DNA of 64,000 bases from a virus. The notes beneath the pieces are model-generated. The model was given only the letters and a program-made list of their open reading frames with translations, had not been told where the DNA came from and did no database searches. Position 1 is the first letter of the stretch, and each line of letters opens with the position of its first letter. A program made the translations under genes and the position numbers. Positions 35,432 through 44,686 of this stretch are shown one piece after another. The DNA lies in IMG/VR virus record IMGVR_UViG_3300022752_000038, positions 1 to 64,000 of that record; one strand, written 5' to 3'.

Positions 35432-37279
35432 ATGGCATCGTATTTTAATAGAGGATCAGCACCTGGTGTACCGGGTCATGGTAAAGGATATTTACATAAA
35501 GCGGTACCTAACGCTAGCGTTAGTGTTAGCATGAACGGATTTGGTTTGCCTGCAAATGGAACTGGATTTGATATTTATGGCGGCGGCGGCCGGCCCGGCT
35601 ATAAATTAAATAGTGTAACAGTAGAAACCGGCGATTCTTTAGGTATGGTTACACGCGCTGAAGCTAGTTTTACATGTTTTACATTAGGGGCATTTCAGGC
35701 AGCAAAATCCACGGCTATGAAATTCGGAAAACCAATGAGTGTTAGTATCGGATATGTATCTGGGGCAGGTAGTGGTGGACAAGGAATAAGTGTAAGTAAT
35801 TTAATGATATATAGTTTTAAATGGAACTTAACTAAAGATAACTTTTTTGATTGTTCGGTGTCTGGTATTGCTGCATCAACATCAATTCTAAAAGCTGAAT
35901 TATCATCTACTGGTTGGTCAGGCATAACCTTTAAAGACGGCACAAAAGATGCACCCGGATCAGATGTACCAGTTGGATCAATACCAGCATGGATACGACA
36001 TACAGCGCAGGGCGGTGGTACGACTACAGATGATACTATTTTAACTGCCGGCGAAGGCGGCAAGTTAGTAGGTGATGTATTAGTAATGAAGAATCCATTA
36101 TTAAATACAGAAGAAGCTCCGGCAGAACCAGATCCAGCCACAACTGCATATGTAGATTCTAAATTAGCATCTTTACCAGGCGGTCCGCCAAAAGATACTC
36201 CTTGTTTTTATTACATTACATTAGCAAAACTTGTACAATTAATTAATACATATTATTCTGTAACTATTAAACCATCGGATATAAATTCTTGTTGGCGAGG
36301 TCAGCCTAATTTTAAACTCGACGAGTCGGCTACAAATGCAGGAATAATTAGTCCGTCTATATGTAGTGCAGAACCATTTAAAATGTTAATTCCAGGTGTA
36401 GCTAATTACGGACTTAGTAGTCAAGGCGAAGGCCCGCCAGCGACTGCCGGTAAATATTTAGCTGATGATGCTGGTGCAACAACGGCTATTACAGGTACCG
36501 GTATAAACTGCGGAAACATTTTAATATCTGCAAACTGGTTAGCTTCAGATATAATGGGCCCAGGAAATGGGTTTGAAGCTCCAGATACTGCTACTGCTAA
36601 TAAAGCTGCAGCTGATACGCCAAAAGGTACAAAGTTTTCATTTGAATCATTTTTTAAAAAATTATTTGATGGTATTTCTTTTCTAACCGGTGGAGCTATT
36701 AAATTACAACTAGTTGCCCCGCATTCAGGAAATTCAGCTGATATATTAATAATAGCATTAAATAGCGGTACTATCACTAGTGGTGCATCCGTTTTTGATC
36801 CGTTTAGTGGTAACCAAGCCATTAGACAACTAGATTTAGGATGTGCTCCGGCATCTGCAGATGGATTTGCTATAGCAGTAAAACATCCATCTAATGCAGG
36901 CCCGGCAAAGTGGAATGGAGAAGCTGCTAGCGGTACTAACCAAGCTGCGGCATTAAAGTTAGTACAAGACATGTCTAATTCAGGATTGACAAACGATAAA
37001 TACTCAGCTGATTCGTCCAAAACGTTACGTGAAGCATTAGCTGCTGTTGTATCGGGAGCTTCTGCAGAAGATGCACGAACAGGGAAAGTAGCTGTTACAG
37101 ATGCACAATTTCCTATGACATTTAGAGCTACAATACAAGGTCATGGCGGATTTAAATTTGGACAACGAGTTACTGTTGCAGGTATAGGTGGCGGATCGTT
37201 TATGGTAACTAAAGTTACACATACAGCCGCGGAAAACGATTGGCAGTCAGTAGTAGAAGCAGTATGGTTAGGAGGTTAA
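35432..37279 (+). CDS. Putative baseplate hub protein (gp27/gpD-like)
   Basis: A 615-residue, Gly/Ala/Ser-rich protein. The N-terminal part has beta-rich sequence with SVTVETGDSLGMVTRAEASF, and the C-terminal about 50 residues contain PMTFRATIQGHGGFKFGQRV and FMVTKVTHTAAENDWQSVVE, the closing domain found in gpD/gp27-type hub proteins. The middle is low-complexity and may hold insertions. Position next to a LysM baseplate protein supports a central hub role. Moderate certainty. Confidence 0.6.
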   Translation: MASYFNRGSAPGVPGHGKGYLHKAVPNASVSVSMNGFGLPANGTGFDIYGGGGRPGYKLNSVTVETGDSLGMVTRAEASFTCFTLGAFQAAKSTAMKFGKPMSVSIGYVSGAGSGGQGISVSNLMIYSFKWNLTKDNFFDCSVSGIAASTSILKAELSSTGWSGITFKDGTKDAPGSDVPVGSIPAWIRHTAQGGGTTTDDTILTAGEGGKLVGDVLVMKNPLLNTEEAPAEPDPATTAYVDSKLASLPGGPPKDTPCFYYITLAKLVQLINTYYSVTIKPSDINSCWRGQPNFKLDESATNAGIISPSICSAEPFKMLIPGVANYGLSSQGEGPPATAGKYLADDAGATTAITGTGINCGNILISANWLASDIMGPGNGFEAPDTATANKAAADTPKGTKFSFESFFKKLFDGISFLTGGAIKLQLVAPHSGNSADILIIALNSGTITSGASVFDPFSGNQAIRQLDLGCAPASADGFAIAVKHPSNAGPAKWNGEAASGTNQAAALKLVQDMSNSGLTNDKYSADSSKTLREALAAVVSGASAEDARTGKVAVTDAQFPMTFRATIQGHGGFKFGQRVTVAGIGGGSFMVTKVTHTAAENDWQSVVEAVWLGG

Positions 37280-37282
37280 TAT

Positions 37283-37849
37283 ATGCGTTTAAAATCTTTT
37301 TATCTAAAAAGTGAAATACAAACAGGTTTTTACGCAAATCCAGGTGAATGGGTATTAGAAGATGGCACTGAATATGTAGGTGTATATTGTTTAGCAGCTG
37401 GTATACCAGTAACCGGAGAAACGCCTACTAACAAATCTCAAGCGTTACGTAAGGGGGGAGCTGCTGGTATTTATCACCTGCGTCCGGAAAATATTGACTA
37501 TTTTAATCTACGTAAAAAACGACCACAATATCATAATCATAAGTTGCCGGTTTATTATCAACCAGTGCCTACGCCTGATGATTACATTAAACGTCAATTC
37601 ACACGATACTTTGTACAAAAGATTAATCAACTAGATTACATTGTAGAAATTGATAAAGATCAATATAAAGATGCAAATTCAAACAATAAACCTGGTATTA
37701 ATTTACTTTTGTTTCGTCGCGGACAAATTACATGGTCTATTAAAGGACAAGAGTCATTAGAGTATAATGAACGTGCTTTAATAGTTTTAGAAGATACCTT
37801 TCCAGGCATTCGTGAATATTTTTCATATTATGGCGAATATGTAATCTAA
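37283..37849 (+). CDS. Conserved structural protein of unknown function
   Basis: A 188-residue protein rich in Tyr and basic residues, beginning MRLKSFYLKSEIQTGFYANP. It includes PVYYQPVPTPDDYIKRQFTR and FVQKINQLDYIVEIDKDQY stretches. AGGAGG is a perfect ribosome site three bases after the hub gene. It ends the baseplate run before a promoter for replication genes. A tail or baseplate role is likely by position. Confidence 0.6.
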   Translation: MRLKSFYLKSEIQTGFYANPGEWVLEDGTEYVGVYCLAAGIPVTGETPTNKSQALRKGGAAGIYHLRPENIDYFNLRKKRPQYHNHKLPVYYQPVPTPDDYIKRQFTRYFVQKINQLDYIVEIDKDQYKDANSNNKPGINLLLFRRGQITWSIKGQESLEYNERALIVLEDTFPGIREYFSYYGEYVI

Positions 37850-37852
37850 ATA

Positions 37853-37886
37853 TTTGGATTCGTACGATAAACATCTTATAATTAAG
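37853..37886 (+). promoter_or_regulatory. Bacteroidota-like promoter for family-A polymerase
   Basis: TTTG at 37853-37856, 20 bases, TATAAT at 37877-37882 within CTTATAATTAAG. The ATG at 37889 begins only six bases after TATAAT, so the transcript would be leaderless or nearly so. TTTGGATTCG at its left end is identical at the 50816 promoter. Confidence 0.6.
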
Positions 37887-37888
37887 AA

Positions 37889-39229
37889 ATGTTTATTGAT
37901 TCCGAAATAGAGTTACAAGTTGTATATGACTGTTTACGAGCCGGAGATAGTTTCTGGATTCCAATATTTTCTGATAACTATAAACATTACACGCAAAACC
38001 GTTTAAGTGCGTTATACATATATAGTATAGCTCACGATAGAGACTTTGTCGTATCATTTCATAATCCAGATTGTAAAAACTTTAATATAGAACTTTTACA
38101 GAAGTTTACAAGTTCATATAATATCTTTGTACTTTCAAAAAAACGATTCGTTTATACGTATGCAAATAGTTGTTATGATGCTGATTTGTTTGCATGGTGG
38201 CACACTAACAAAATGTTGCCATTGGACAATACGGATACTACGGCACATGATATGTGGAATAAATGGTGGTTTACAGAATCTAATAGTAATGATTGGTTTC
38301 CGATGACTAAGCATTTAGAAAGGTGTCGTAGCATGCGCGGGGTATTTATGAACATATATAACTCATATCAGATAACAGATGAATTTAAAGAATATGAAAA
38401 ATATATTATCGATAATTTATTTGGTATTGAAGTAAATGGTATACATGTAAATACGGCACTATTACAAGAACATTTTAATCAAACGACACGTTCTGGATTT
38501 ATGCATAGCGAATACAATACATATACCAGTACTGGACGTCCTAGTAATAAGTTTGGTGGTATTAATTATGCTGCTTTAAATAAAGATAATGGCTCGCGTA
38601 GTATGATATGTAGTAGATTTAACCGCGGTATGTTATTAGAATTTGATTACGATGCATTCCATGTACGGTTAATCGCCGATCTCATTGATTATAAATTACC
38701 AGATGAATCTGTACATACATATTTTGGTAGACAATATTTCAATAAAACGGAATTGACTACAGAAGAATATGAACAAAGCAAACAAATGACATTTCATTTG
38801 TTGTATGGTGGTATTGATAAAGAGTTTGAAAAGATTCCGTTCTTCGGTAAAACTAAACAATACATTGCTGATCTATGGAAACAGTTTAAACGTGATGGAT
38901 ATATAGTAACTCCTAAGTTTAAACGTGCCATTAAATGGGATAGCATTACGGATGCGAATGCCGGTAAATTATTTAATTATCTATTACAAGCCACAGAGAC
39001 TGAACATAACATGCTAGTAATAAACGAATTGCATGACATGTTATCCGAGTATTCTAGTAAGTTGATATTGTATACTTATGATTCGCTATTGTTTGATTTT
39101 GATCTAAATGATAACAAAGATCTTATCCTAAAGCTAAAGAAAATAATATCTGCAAACGGATTTCCTGTAAAAATAAAAGCTGGCGTTAACTATCATGCCA
39201 TGCAGGATATGACAAACAAAGTTTGTTGA
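37889..39229 (+). CDS. Divergent family-A DNA polymerase
   Basis: A 446-residue protein with the palm-domain motifs of DNA polymerase I. The pre-A TSTGRPSNKFGGINY resembles TATGRLSS...NLQNIP. Motif A is FDYDAFHVRLIAD (metal ligand D253, but H in place of the usual Glu). Motif B keeps K298, F302, Y306 and G307 in KQMTFHLLYG. Motif C is TYDSLLF (D398 kept; the usual HDE is YDS). The N-terminal 180 residues are too divergent to assign as an exonuclease. The genome also has a full family-B replicase at 54589, so this is a second polymerase, perhaps for repair, priming gaps or lesion bypass. Activity depends on the altered motifs. Confidence 0.75.
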   Translation: MFIDSEIELQVVYDCLRAGDSFWIPIFSDNYKHYTQNRLSALYIYSIAHDRDFVVSFHNPDCKNFNIELLQKFTSSYNIFVLSKKRFVYTYANSCYDADLFAWWHTNKMLPLDNTDTTAHDMWNKWWFTESNSNDWFPMTKHLERCRSMRGVFMNIYNSYQITDEFKEYEKYIIDNLFGIEVNGIHVNTALLQEHFNQTTRSGFMHSEYNTYTSTGRPSNKFGGINYAALNKDNGSRSMICSRFNRGMLLEFDYDAFHVRLIADLIDYKLPDESVHTYFGRQYFNKTELTTEEYEQSKQMTFHLLYGGIDKEFEKIPFFGKTKQYIADLWKQFKRDGYIVTPKFKRAIKWDSITDANAGKLFNYLLQATETEHNMLVINELHDMLSEYSSKLILYTYDSLLFDFDLNDNKDLILKLKKIISANGFPVKIKAGVNYHAMQDMTNKVC

Positions 39230-39237
39230 ATATTTAT
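39230..39237 (+). promoter_or_regulatory. Late-promoter-like ATATTTAT, first of a pair
   Basis: ATATTTATTAATAAAG starts at the stop of the polymerase gene. A second copy lies 22 bases downstream, both before the ferritin gene. Confidence 0.45.
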
Positions 39238-39251
39238 TAATAAAGTTACGA

Positions 39252-39259
39252 ATATTTAT
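39252..39259 (+). promoter_or_regulatory. Late-promoter-like ATATTTAT, second of a pair
   Basis: ATATTTATAATAAAC, 11 bases before the ATG at 39271. No ribosome site follows, and the leader would be very short. Confidence 0.45.
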
Positions 39260-39270
39260 AATAAACTCAT

Positions 39271-39819
39271 ATGATGACATTACCAAATTCAATCGTACAA
39301 AACGTAGTATCGACGCAAGAAAGTGTAATAAAACCAAAAACACTTACTCCAGAAATTGTTGATACGTTAAATTCAGCAATAGCTGAAGAATATGCTGCAC
39401 ATTATTTTTATCGCGGGGCAGCTAATTGGTGCCAAGGAGTTGGCTATACTAAAGCGGCCGCATTTTACTCAGGCGAAGCAGCTGCCGAACTAGAACATGC
39501 TGAAAAATTGCAAAAGTATCTTGTAGATTGGAACGCCACTCCGTTGTTACCTGCTATTAAATTTAACGGTGAATTTGCGCATTTAATTGATGTAGTTAAC
39601 AAGTCATACGCTATTGAGTATCAGTTAGGTGATAAGTATATGACATGGGCAAGTCAAATGTTTAATACACATTTAATGACATTTAATTTCTTGCAAGAGT
39701 TTGTAGATATTCAAAATGAATCAATTGCTGAGTCATCTGATTTATTAAATGCCGCTCAACTAGTTGATGTTTCCAATAAACTTGATCTATTACATTATGA
39801 AGAAAGATACTTTGGTTAA
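39271..39819 (+). CDS. Ferritin-like iron storage protein
   Basis: A 182-residue four-helix ferritin of the bacterial FtnA type. Helix A has NSAIAEEYAAHYFY (iron-ligand Glu at 39/40), helix B has E73-x-x-H76 in AAELEHAEKL, helix C carries E116 in YAIEYQLGDKY, and helix D has TFNFLQEFVDIQNE, with TFNFLQ as in E. coli FtnA by memory. The di-iron A/B-site ligands look kept. Two third-site residues are replaced (Ile147 and Ser151 where FtnA has Glu), and Glu49 aligns with Ala72. It may protect DNA and virion assembly from iron/peroxide stress or store iron; the phage role is unknown. Confidence 0.85.
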   Translation: MMTLPNSIVQNVVSTQESVIKPKTLTPEIVDTLNSAIAEEYAAHYFYRGAANWCQGVGYTKAAAFYSGEAAAELEHAEKLQKYLVDWNATPLLPAIKFNGEFAHLIDVVNKSYAIEYQLGDKYMTWASQMFNTHLMTFNFLQEFVDIQNESIAESSDLLNAAQLVDVSNKLDLLHYEERYFG

Positions 39820-41611
39820 TATAATTGACTTAGATAATTTACTGAATCCTAACCAAGAGTCGGTAACTAATATAGTTGTCGAGTCAATCCAACCTGAATC
39901 TAAACATGACATGTCTACAATGCCGATCGACATTGATTGGGACGATATAATCTCAGAATGGTTTTATCGTTTACCAAAAGGCTATGCAGAACATCCGTAT
40001 AGCGACGAAGAATTAGTCGTGTTAAATCAAGTTATATTTGAACATGGTTATGATGTTACTAATAATATAATTGTAGAAGCTTCATTTACGCCATCTGAAT
40101 TAAACCGTGACAAATATTTTCAAGCATTTATTGATCGTATAAGTGCCGGCGAGCCATTCACATTAGAGCCAGATAAAACAAAACAAGTGATTGACAAGTC
40201 ATTCCTTGATACCATGACTCAAATTGCCAATGTAACAGATTTTGATGAGCGATTGGCATTGATTAAAAATACATTTAAGAAGCCAGTTATTCCATTGGCA
40301 AACAATACTATAGTTAAATTATCAGATATAAGTAAAGATACATTTACTGCTAAACAAACTACTAGTGGTTTAACGGGTACAGAAACTCCTGACTTCAAAG
40401 AAGGCTTGGTAGTATTCTTTTATACATGCCCTGAAAAGCTATTAAATGTTGTTTATAACTTTCTTGTTGGTTCTGATGATTCGCCACCTGATTTTGGCAA
40501 ACTAATTAATAATATGAATGTAGACCATTACGGTAGCAAGTCTCACGGCTTTGTGAAAACAGGTGTTGAGCTACTAGCATCAGGATCAGAATTAGATCAA
40601 AAAACAAAGAAACTATTTTTAAATGCTGTATCAGCTGCGTATACAATTAAACAAAAATGGGGCGAAGGTTATGTTATTGACCGCGGCCCATTCTTTGAAT
40701 CTATACGAAATGCAGCAAATGCAATTACTGGAATTCCTAAAGACAAATGGTGTCCAGGCGATGTATATCTTTATAAACAAAATGATAAAACAGAAATTGA
40801 ACGTGTAGTAAAAGAGTCAGAAAAAACTAACTCAATAATTAATATTGTTGATAAACGTAATAAAGTATTACAAGTTGGATTGAATTCATTATTTGATACT
40901 GAAAGTCCGTTGGTTATTGCTGTTTCATTGAAAGAAGAAAATGCATTGAGTGGTAGAGCAAAAGATTTCTTATCTGTAAAAAAATTATCAAATACAGAAA
41001 TGGGATCTGAGAAAGATGACTTTACTAAAGAAGAATTTGCATTGATTTCTGGTAAGGTTAAAATTACAACTGAACTAGCGCAAAAATATCAAACACAGTA
41101 TAATAGTAGTAAAAAAGCATATGCGGCACTTATTAAAAAGTTTGGATATACTCATAACTTTGCAGCAAGTAGATTCAAAGATCCAGAGCCGGCAGTTGCT
41201 ATACGTAATACTATAATCAAGTCAGCAGCATATCGTCTAATGTCTAAATACTTTAATTCATTTGATACATTGAAAGGTATTAATGATGTAATGAAAAACT
41301 ACAAAGACCCATTCCTAGCATTGACAGCATATGGAGTTTCTTTGTCAGGATTCAATCCTACTTTTTACAAAGTGGTTGCAAGTGCATCCGGTGATTACGG
41401 GCATGTTACTGTGTTTGAAGGACGTGATAATTTAAAAGCTGATTCAGATTCAGTTACAACTATTGATACGCCAACTAAAGCTGGTATTTATTTATCCTTT
41501 ATAACAAAGATGGGCGAAACAAAATATCAAACCAAACTGGATATACGTGAATCAAAAAGCGGAGCTAGTATAACAATTGCTATTATTGTTGATGAGTTCC
41601 ATGAATCATGA
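39797..41611 (+). CDS. Large unknown protein
   Basis: A 604-residue protein I do not recognise. The start at ATG 39797 (MKKDTLVNIIDLDNLLN) is preferred over one 33 bases upstream because it looks like a native N-terminus and shortens the overlap with ferritin to 23 bp; neither has a ribosome site. Features include WDDIISEWFYRLPKGYAEHP near the N-terminus, KDKWCPGDVYLYKQND in the middle and a beta-rich C-terminus. Mixed helical/beta, no membrane segment. A virion or injected protein is possible; no function can be given. Confidence 0.7.
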   Translation: MKKDTLVNIIDLDNLLNPNQESVTNIVVESIQPESKHDMSTMPIDIDWDDIISEWFYRLPKGYAEHPYSDEELVVLNQVIFEHGYDVTNNIIVEASFTPSELNRDKYFQAFIDRISAGEPFTLEPDKTKQVIDKSFLDTMTQIANVTDFDERLALIKNTFKKPVIPLANNTIVKLSDISKDTFTAKQTTSGLTGTETPDFKEGLVVFFYTCPEKLLNVVYNFLVGSDDSPPDFGKLINNMNVDHYGSKSHGFVKTGVELLASGSELDQKTKKLFLNAVSAAYTIKQKWGEGYVIDRGPFFESIRNAANAITGIPKDKWCPGDVYLYKQNDKTEIERVVKESEKTNSIINIVDKRNKVLQVGLNSLFDTESPLVIAVSLKEENALSGRAKDFLSVKKLSNTEMGSEKDDFTKEEFALISGKVKITTELAQKYQTQYNSSKKAYAALIKKFGYTHNFAASRFKDPEPAVAIRNTIIKSAAYRLMSKYFNSFDTLKGINDVMKNYKDPFLALTAYGVSLSGFNPTFYKVVASASGDYGHVTVFEGRDNLKADSDSVTTIDTPTKAGIYLSFITKMGETKYQTKLDIRESKSGASITIAIIVDEFHES

Positions 41612-42012
41612 GAGAAAAGGATAATGTGAAGCCACAATTATTATGTACATTTGCACACCGTAAGGATTTAAATATAATCGCTGATTACATTATATCAGCA
41701 TACACAATTCCAGAACGACGGTTGTTTGTATTTTCCGATGCAGATGTACATAGTGATTCTTATATTACTTACAATGTCGAAACTGCTGATACTAAACGTA
41801 TATCAAATACCATACTAATACATCGTAAAAAAGAAACCAATACTATGTATACCGTTAATGCATTGAATATGGTTATACGTGAAATGAATAACGGAGTATT
41901 AGATAAGACCTTTGTAATTAATTGGGCTGTATACAGTAATTCATTGTTATTAACAAACGGTGAATCATTACGGCATATAAAGTTACAATTATACAAAAGA
42001 ATTGATTTATAA
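41608..42012 (+). CDS. Unknown protein
   Basis: A 134-residue alpha/beta protein, four-base overlap with the upstream gene (ATGA type). Stretches such as TFAHRKDLNIIADYIISAY and ILIHRKKETNTMYTVNALN look like a conserved small domain of phage proteins, but I cannot name the family. Operonic with the large unknown gene. Confidence 0.6.
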   Translation: MREKDNVKPQLLCTFAHRKDLNIIADYIISAYTIPERRLFVFSDADVHSDSYITYNVETADTKRISNTILIHRKKETNTMYTVNALNMVIREMNNGVLDKTFVINWAVYSNSLLLTNGESLRHIKLQLYKRIDL

Positions 42013-42016
42013 TAAT

Positions 42017-42024
42017 ATATTTAT
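42017..42024 (+). promoter_or_regulatory. Late-promoter-like ATATTTAT
   Basis: ATATTTATATAAG only seven bases before the ATG at 42032, so a transcript from it would be essentially leaderless. Confidence 0.42.
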
Positions 42025-42031
42025 ATAAGAT

Positions 42032-42640
42032 ATGGCATATAGAATAGTAGCAAAATCACCCAAACATTTAAATGATATCATAGAAGATGTCATGACATGG
42101 TTTGAAACTGCACGCGATTATCGCACAGAGTTTACAGAAGAACCACGTAAGTTTGTAGATCCAGCTACGAAACAAATTGTCAGTAAAAATATCGAAGTGT
42201 TGCATATCACTGATCCAGCTACAGGTAAAAAGACTGTAGTCAAATTGATTCCTATGCTTAAACCGGATGAACTAAAAATTGAAATGGGCGGCGAGAATGA
42301 GCATGTAATGAAAGGTAAACTCAAAAATATGATGAAAGGCCGCGGGGTATTTAAAACATACAACAAAGATACTCTAGTAAAAAAGGAAAGTGTAATGAAA
42401 AAAACAGAACTACAGCAAATCATTCGTGAAGAAGTTCGTAAAATGTTAACGGAAGGGTTATGGCTAAAAGAGACAGAACAAGATGCTGATTTACGCGCAG
42501 CTAAAAAAGATATCTTAACATGGATGCAAACAAATGGTATTGACAAACAGCAAATGAATCTATTAGATGATTATATTTTAGCAGTTTGTCAGGCATATGC
42601 TGTATGGTATCAGGATCAGGCTGATATGGAACGTATGTAA
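42032..42640 (+). CDS. Unknown protein with internal LIREE-type helix
   Basis: A 202-residue protein. The N-terminal 115 residues are mixed alpha/beta. From about residue 122, MKKTELQQIIREEVRKMLTE resembles the N-terminal leaders at 1062 and of other phage proteins and could be a second start or a fused module. The ending is helical with Trp and Tyr. Upstream is a late-type motif without a ribosome site. Function unknown. Confidence 0.6.
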   Translation: MAYRIVAKSPKHLNDIIEDVMTWFETARDYRTEFTEEPRKFVDPATKQIVSKNIEVLHITDPATGKKTVVKLIPMLKPDELKIEMGGENEHVMKGKLKNMMKGRGVFKTYNKDTLVKKESVMKKTELQQIIREEVRKMLTEGLWLKETEQDADLRAAKKDILTWMQTNGIDKQQMNLLDDYILAVCQAYAVWYQDQADMERM

Positions 42641-42720
42641 TTTCGTTCCGTGCTAATTAAACAAATAACAATTGACAAATAACTTTTTCAACATTTCTCT
42701 AGGATTTGTTGATCATTTCT

Positions 42721-42732
42721 CTTATAATTAAG
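42721..42732 (+). promoter_or_regulatory. -10/-7-like element before ssb gene
   Basis: CTTATAATTAAG, identical to the elements at 37875 and 45746. The only nearby TTTG (42705) leaves 14 bases to TATAAT, so the upstream half is weak. Unlike the other two, a 37-base leader with AAAAAGG follows. Confidence 0.45.
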
Positions 42733-42769
42733 TAATTAATAACAATTAACAATTTAAAAAGGTAAAATT

Positions 42770-43528
42770 ATGGATTTAGAAGCAATTAAAAGAAAGCTTA
42801 ACGAGTTACAGTCACAGACTAAGCGCCAGGATGTACTTTGGAAGCCTGAGCCTGGTAAGCAACAAGTACGAATCGTGCCATATCAGCACAACAAAGACAA
42901 CCCATTCCAAGAATTGTATTTTCATTATGATATAGGTAAGAAAAGTTTCTTATCGCCTATAACATATGGACGCCCTGATCCGGTTGTCGAATTTACAGAA
43001 AAACTTAAAACATCTGGCAATTCCGATGAATGGAAACTAGGTAAAAAGCTTGAACCAAAAATGCGTTGCTATGTTCCTATTATCATTCGTGGTAAAGAAA
43101 GTGAAGGTGTAAAGTTTTGGGGTTTTGGTAAAACAGTATATACTGAATTGCTGGGATTTATTGCTGATCCGGATTATGGCGACTTGACTGATCCGAGCAA
43201 TGGACGTGATATTGTAGTCGAATTTACTCCGTCTGAAGGCAGCCAGTCTTATCCTAAGACTACAATACGTGTTAAACCTAATACATCGCCAATAACAACC
43301 GAAAAGGCGATTGCAGAAAAAATTGCAATGCAACAACCAAATCTTTCAGAGATTTTTAAAGAACCTAGTTATGATGAATTAAAACAAGCGTTAGAAAATT
43401 GGTTGAATCCAACAGATGACGGCACTACTAGTGAAGGCTCATCTGCATCAGCATCTAAGCCAATTGCAACCGGAGTTAACTCCGTTGACGATGTCGGCGA
43501 TGCATTTGATGAATTGTTTGGTAAATAA
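42770..43528 (+). CDS. gp32: Single-stranded DNA-binding protein (gp32-like)
   Basis: Replication and recombination single-strand binding protein, 252 residues (T4 gp32 is 301). The OB-fold core contains RIVPYQHNKDNPFQELYFHYDIG and KFWGFGKTVYTELLGFIADPDYGDLTD, typical of gp32-like proteins of marine T4-like phages. The zinc ligands of T4 gp32 are not evident. The C-terminus is a Ser-rich linker with an acidic end (DDVGDAFDELFG), which in the family recruits partners. It leads the uvsX-nuclease-helicase run. Confidence 0.85.
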   Translation: MDLEAIKRKLNELQSQTKRQDVLWKPEPGKQQVRIVPYQHNKDNPFQELYFHYDIGKKSFLSPITYGRPDPVVEFTEKLKTSGNSDEWKLGKKLEPKMRCYVPIIIRGKESEGVKFWGFGKTVYTELLGFIADPDYGDLTDPSNGRDIVVEFTPSEGSQSYPKTTIRVKPNTSPITTEKAIAEKIAMQQPNLSEIFKEPSYDELKQALENWLNPTDDGTTSEGSSASASKPIATGVNSVDDVGDAFDELFGK

Positions 43529-43543
43529 TAAAAGGAGTTATAA

Positions 43544-44686
43544 ATGGCATCAGTATCAAAGAGCGAACTCTCCGACGAATTAGCGGGTGAGTTAGCAACT
43601 AACTTAAATAAAAAGTTTAAAGGCTCCGGATACAAGACGGCATATTTTTTGGAGGGGGACGAAGATTCCCCCTCTAATGTGTCGGGCTGGGTAGGTACGG
43701 GCTCATCAATGTTAGATTTGGCTATATCGAATAGGCCTTTTGGAGGTTTTCCAATCGGTCGTATTACTGAAATAACCGGACTAGAAGCATCTGGTAAATC
43801 ATTATTGGCTACACATGCATTAGCTGATACGCAACGACAAGGCGGCTTGGGAGTCTATATTGACACGGAAAGTGCTGTAAGTAGCGAGTTTTTAGAAGCT
43901 ATTGGAGTAGATTTAACTAAAATGTTGTATGTTCCGTTGGAAACAATGGAAGATATATTTGAAGCAATTGAGTCTATTGTAGAATCAGTACGCAAATCTA
44001 ACAAGGATCGATTGGTAACAATTGTAGTCGATTCAGTAATGGGAGCATCTACAAAAATAGAAATGGCTGCTGAATTTGATAAGGATGGTTGGGCTACAAG
44101 CAAAGCTATTATCTTATCTAAAGGAATGCGTAAAATTACTAACATGATTGCACGTGAAAAGATTTGTTTGATTTTTACCAATCAATTGCGTTCTAGACTA
44201 GGTGTTAGTTTTGGAGATCCATGGACAACATCTGGCGGTAAAGCTATTCCATTCCACGCTAGTGTGCGTTTACGTTTAAAATCTATTGGTCAAATCAAAG
44301 CAAAAGATGCAAAAGGTATTGAGCAGATTATTGGTATTAAGACTAGAGCGCAAGTGATAAAGAATCGAATGGGCCCACCATTAAAGTCAATTGATTATGA
44401 TATCTACTTTGAATCGGGTATCGATAATTACGGAGGCTGGTTGGAAGTAATGAAAGAATATAAATTAGTAACTCAAGCCGGAGCTTGGTATACTTATACT
44501 AAGTTAGATGGCAATTCAGTTAAGTTTCTTTCAAAAGATTTCCAAGGTACATTAGAAAATGATACGTCACTTAAAGATGAAATTTATAAAGCCATATGTG
44601 ATGCTTATATTTTTAAATACCAAACCGGATCTATTGGAATTGATGATATTGAAGTAAATGAAGATTTCATTAACGAAGAAGCATGA
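43544..44686 (+). CDS. uvsX: UvsX/RecA-like recombinase
   Basis: Strand-exchange ATPase, 380 residues (T4 UvsX 391). Walker A is GLEASGKS (79-86), Walker B lies in VTIVVDSVMGA, and LIFTNQLRSRLGV and TSGGKAIPFHASVRLRL match RecA/UvsX core motifs. AAAGGAG is a strong ribosome site 15 bases after ssb. Works with the gp32-like protein in recombination-dependent replication. Acidic C-terminus as in RecA proteins. Confidence 0.95.
   Translation: MASVSKSELSDELAGELATNLNKKFKGSGYKTAYFLEGDEDSPSNVSGWVGTGSSMLDLAISNRPFGGFPIGRITEITGLEASGKSLLATHALADTQRQGGLGVYIDTESAVSSEFLEAIGVDLTKMLYVPLETMEDIFEAIESIVESVRKSNKDRLVTIVVDSVMGASTKIEMAAEFDKDGWATSKAIILSKGMRKITNMIAREKICLIFTNQLRSRLGVSFGDPWTTSGGKAIPFHASVRLRLKSIGQIKAKDAKGIEQIIGIKTRAQVIKNRMGPPLKSIDYDIYFESGIDNYGGWLEVMKEYKLVTQAGAWYTYTKLDGNSVKFLSKDFQGTLENDTSLKDEIYKAICDAYIFKYQTGSIGIDDIEVNEDFINEEA

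Noticed and set aside
42672-42677. TTGACA as a sigma70 -35 box before ssb
   Set aside because: No TATAAT-like box lies 16-18 bases downstream; the TATAAT at 42723 is 45 bases away.
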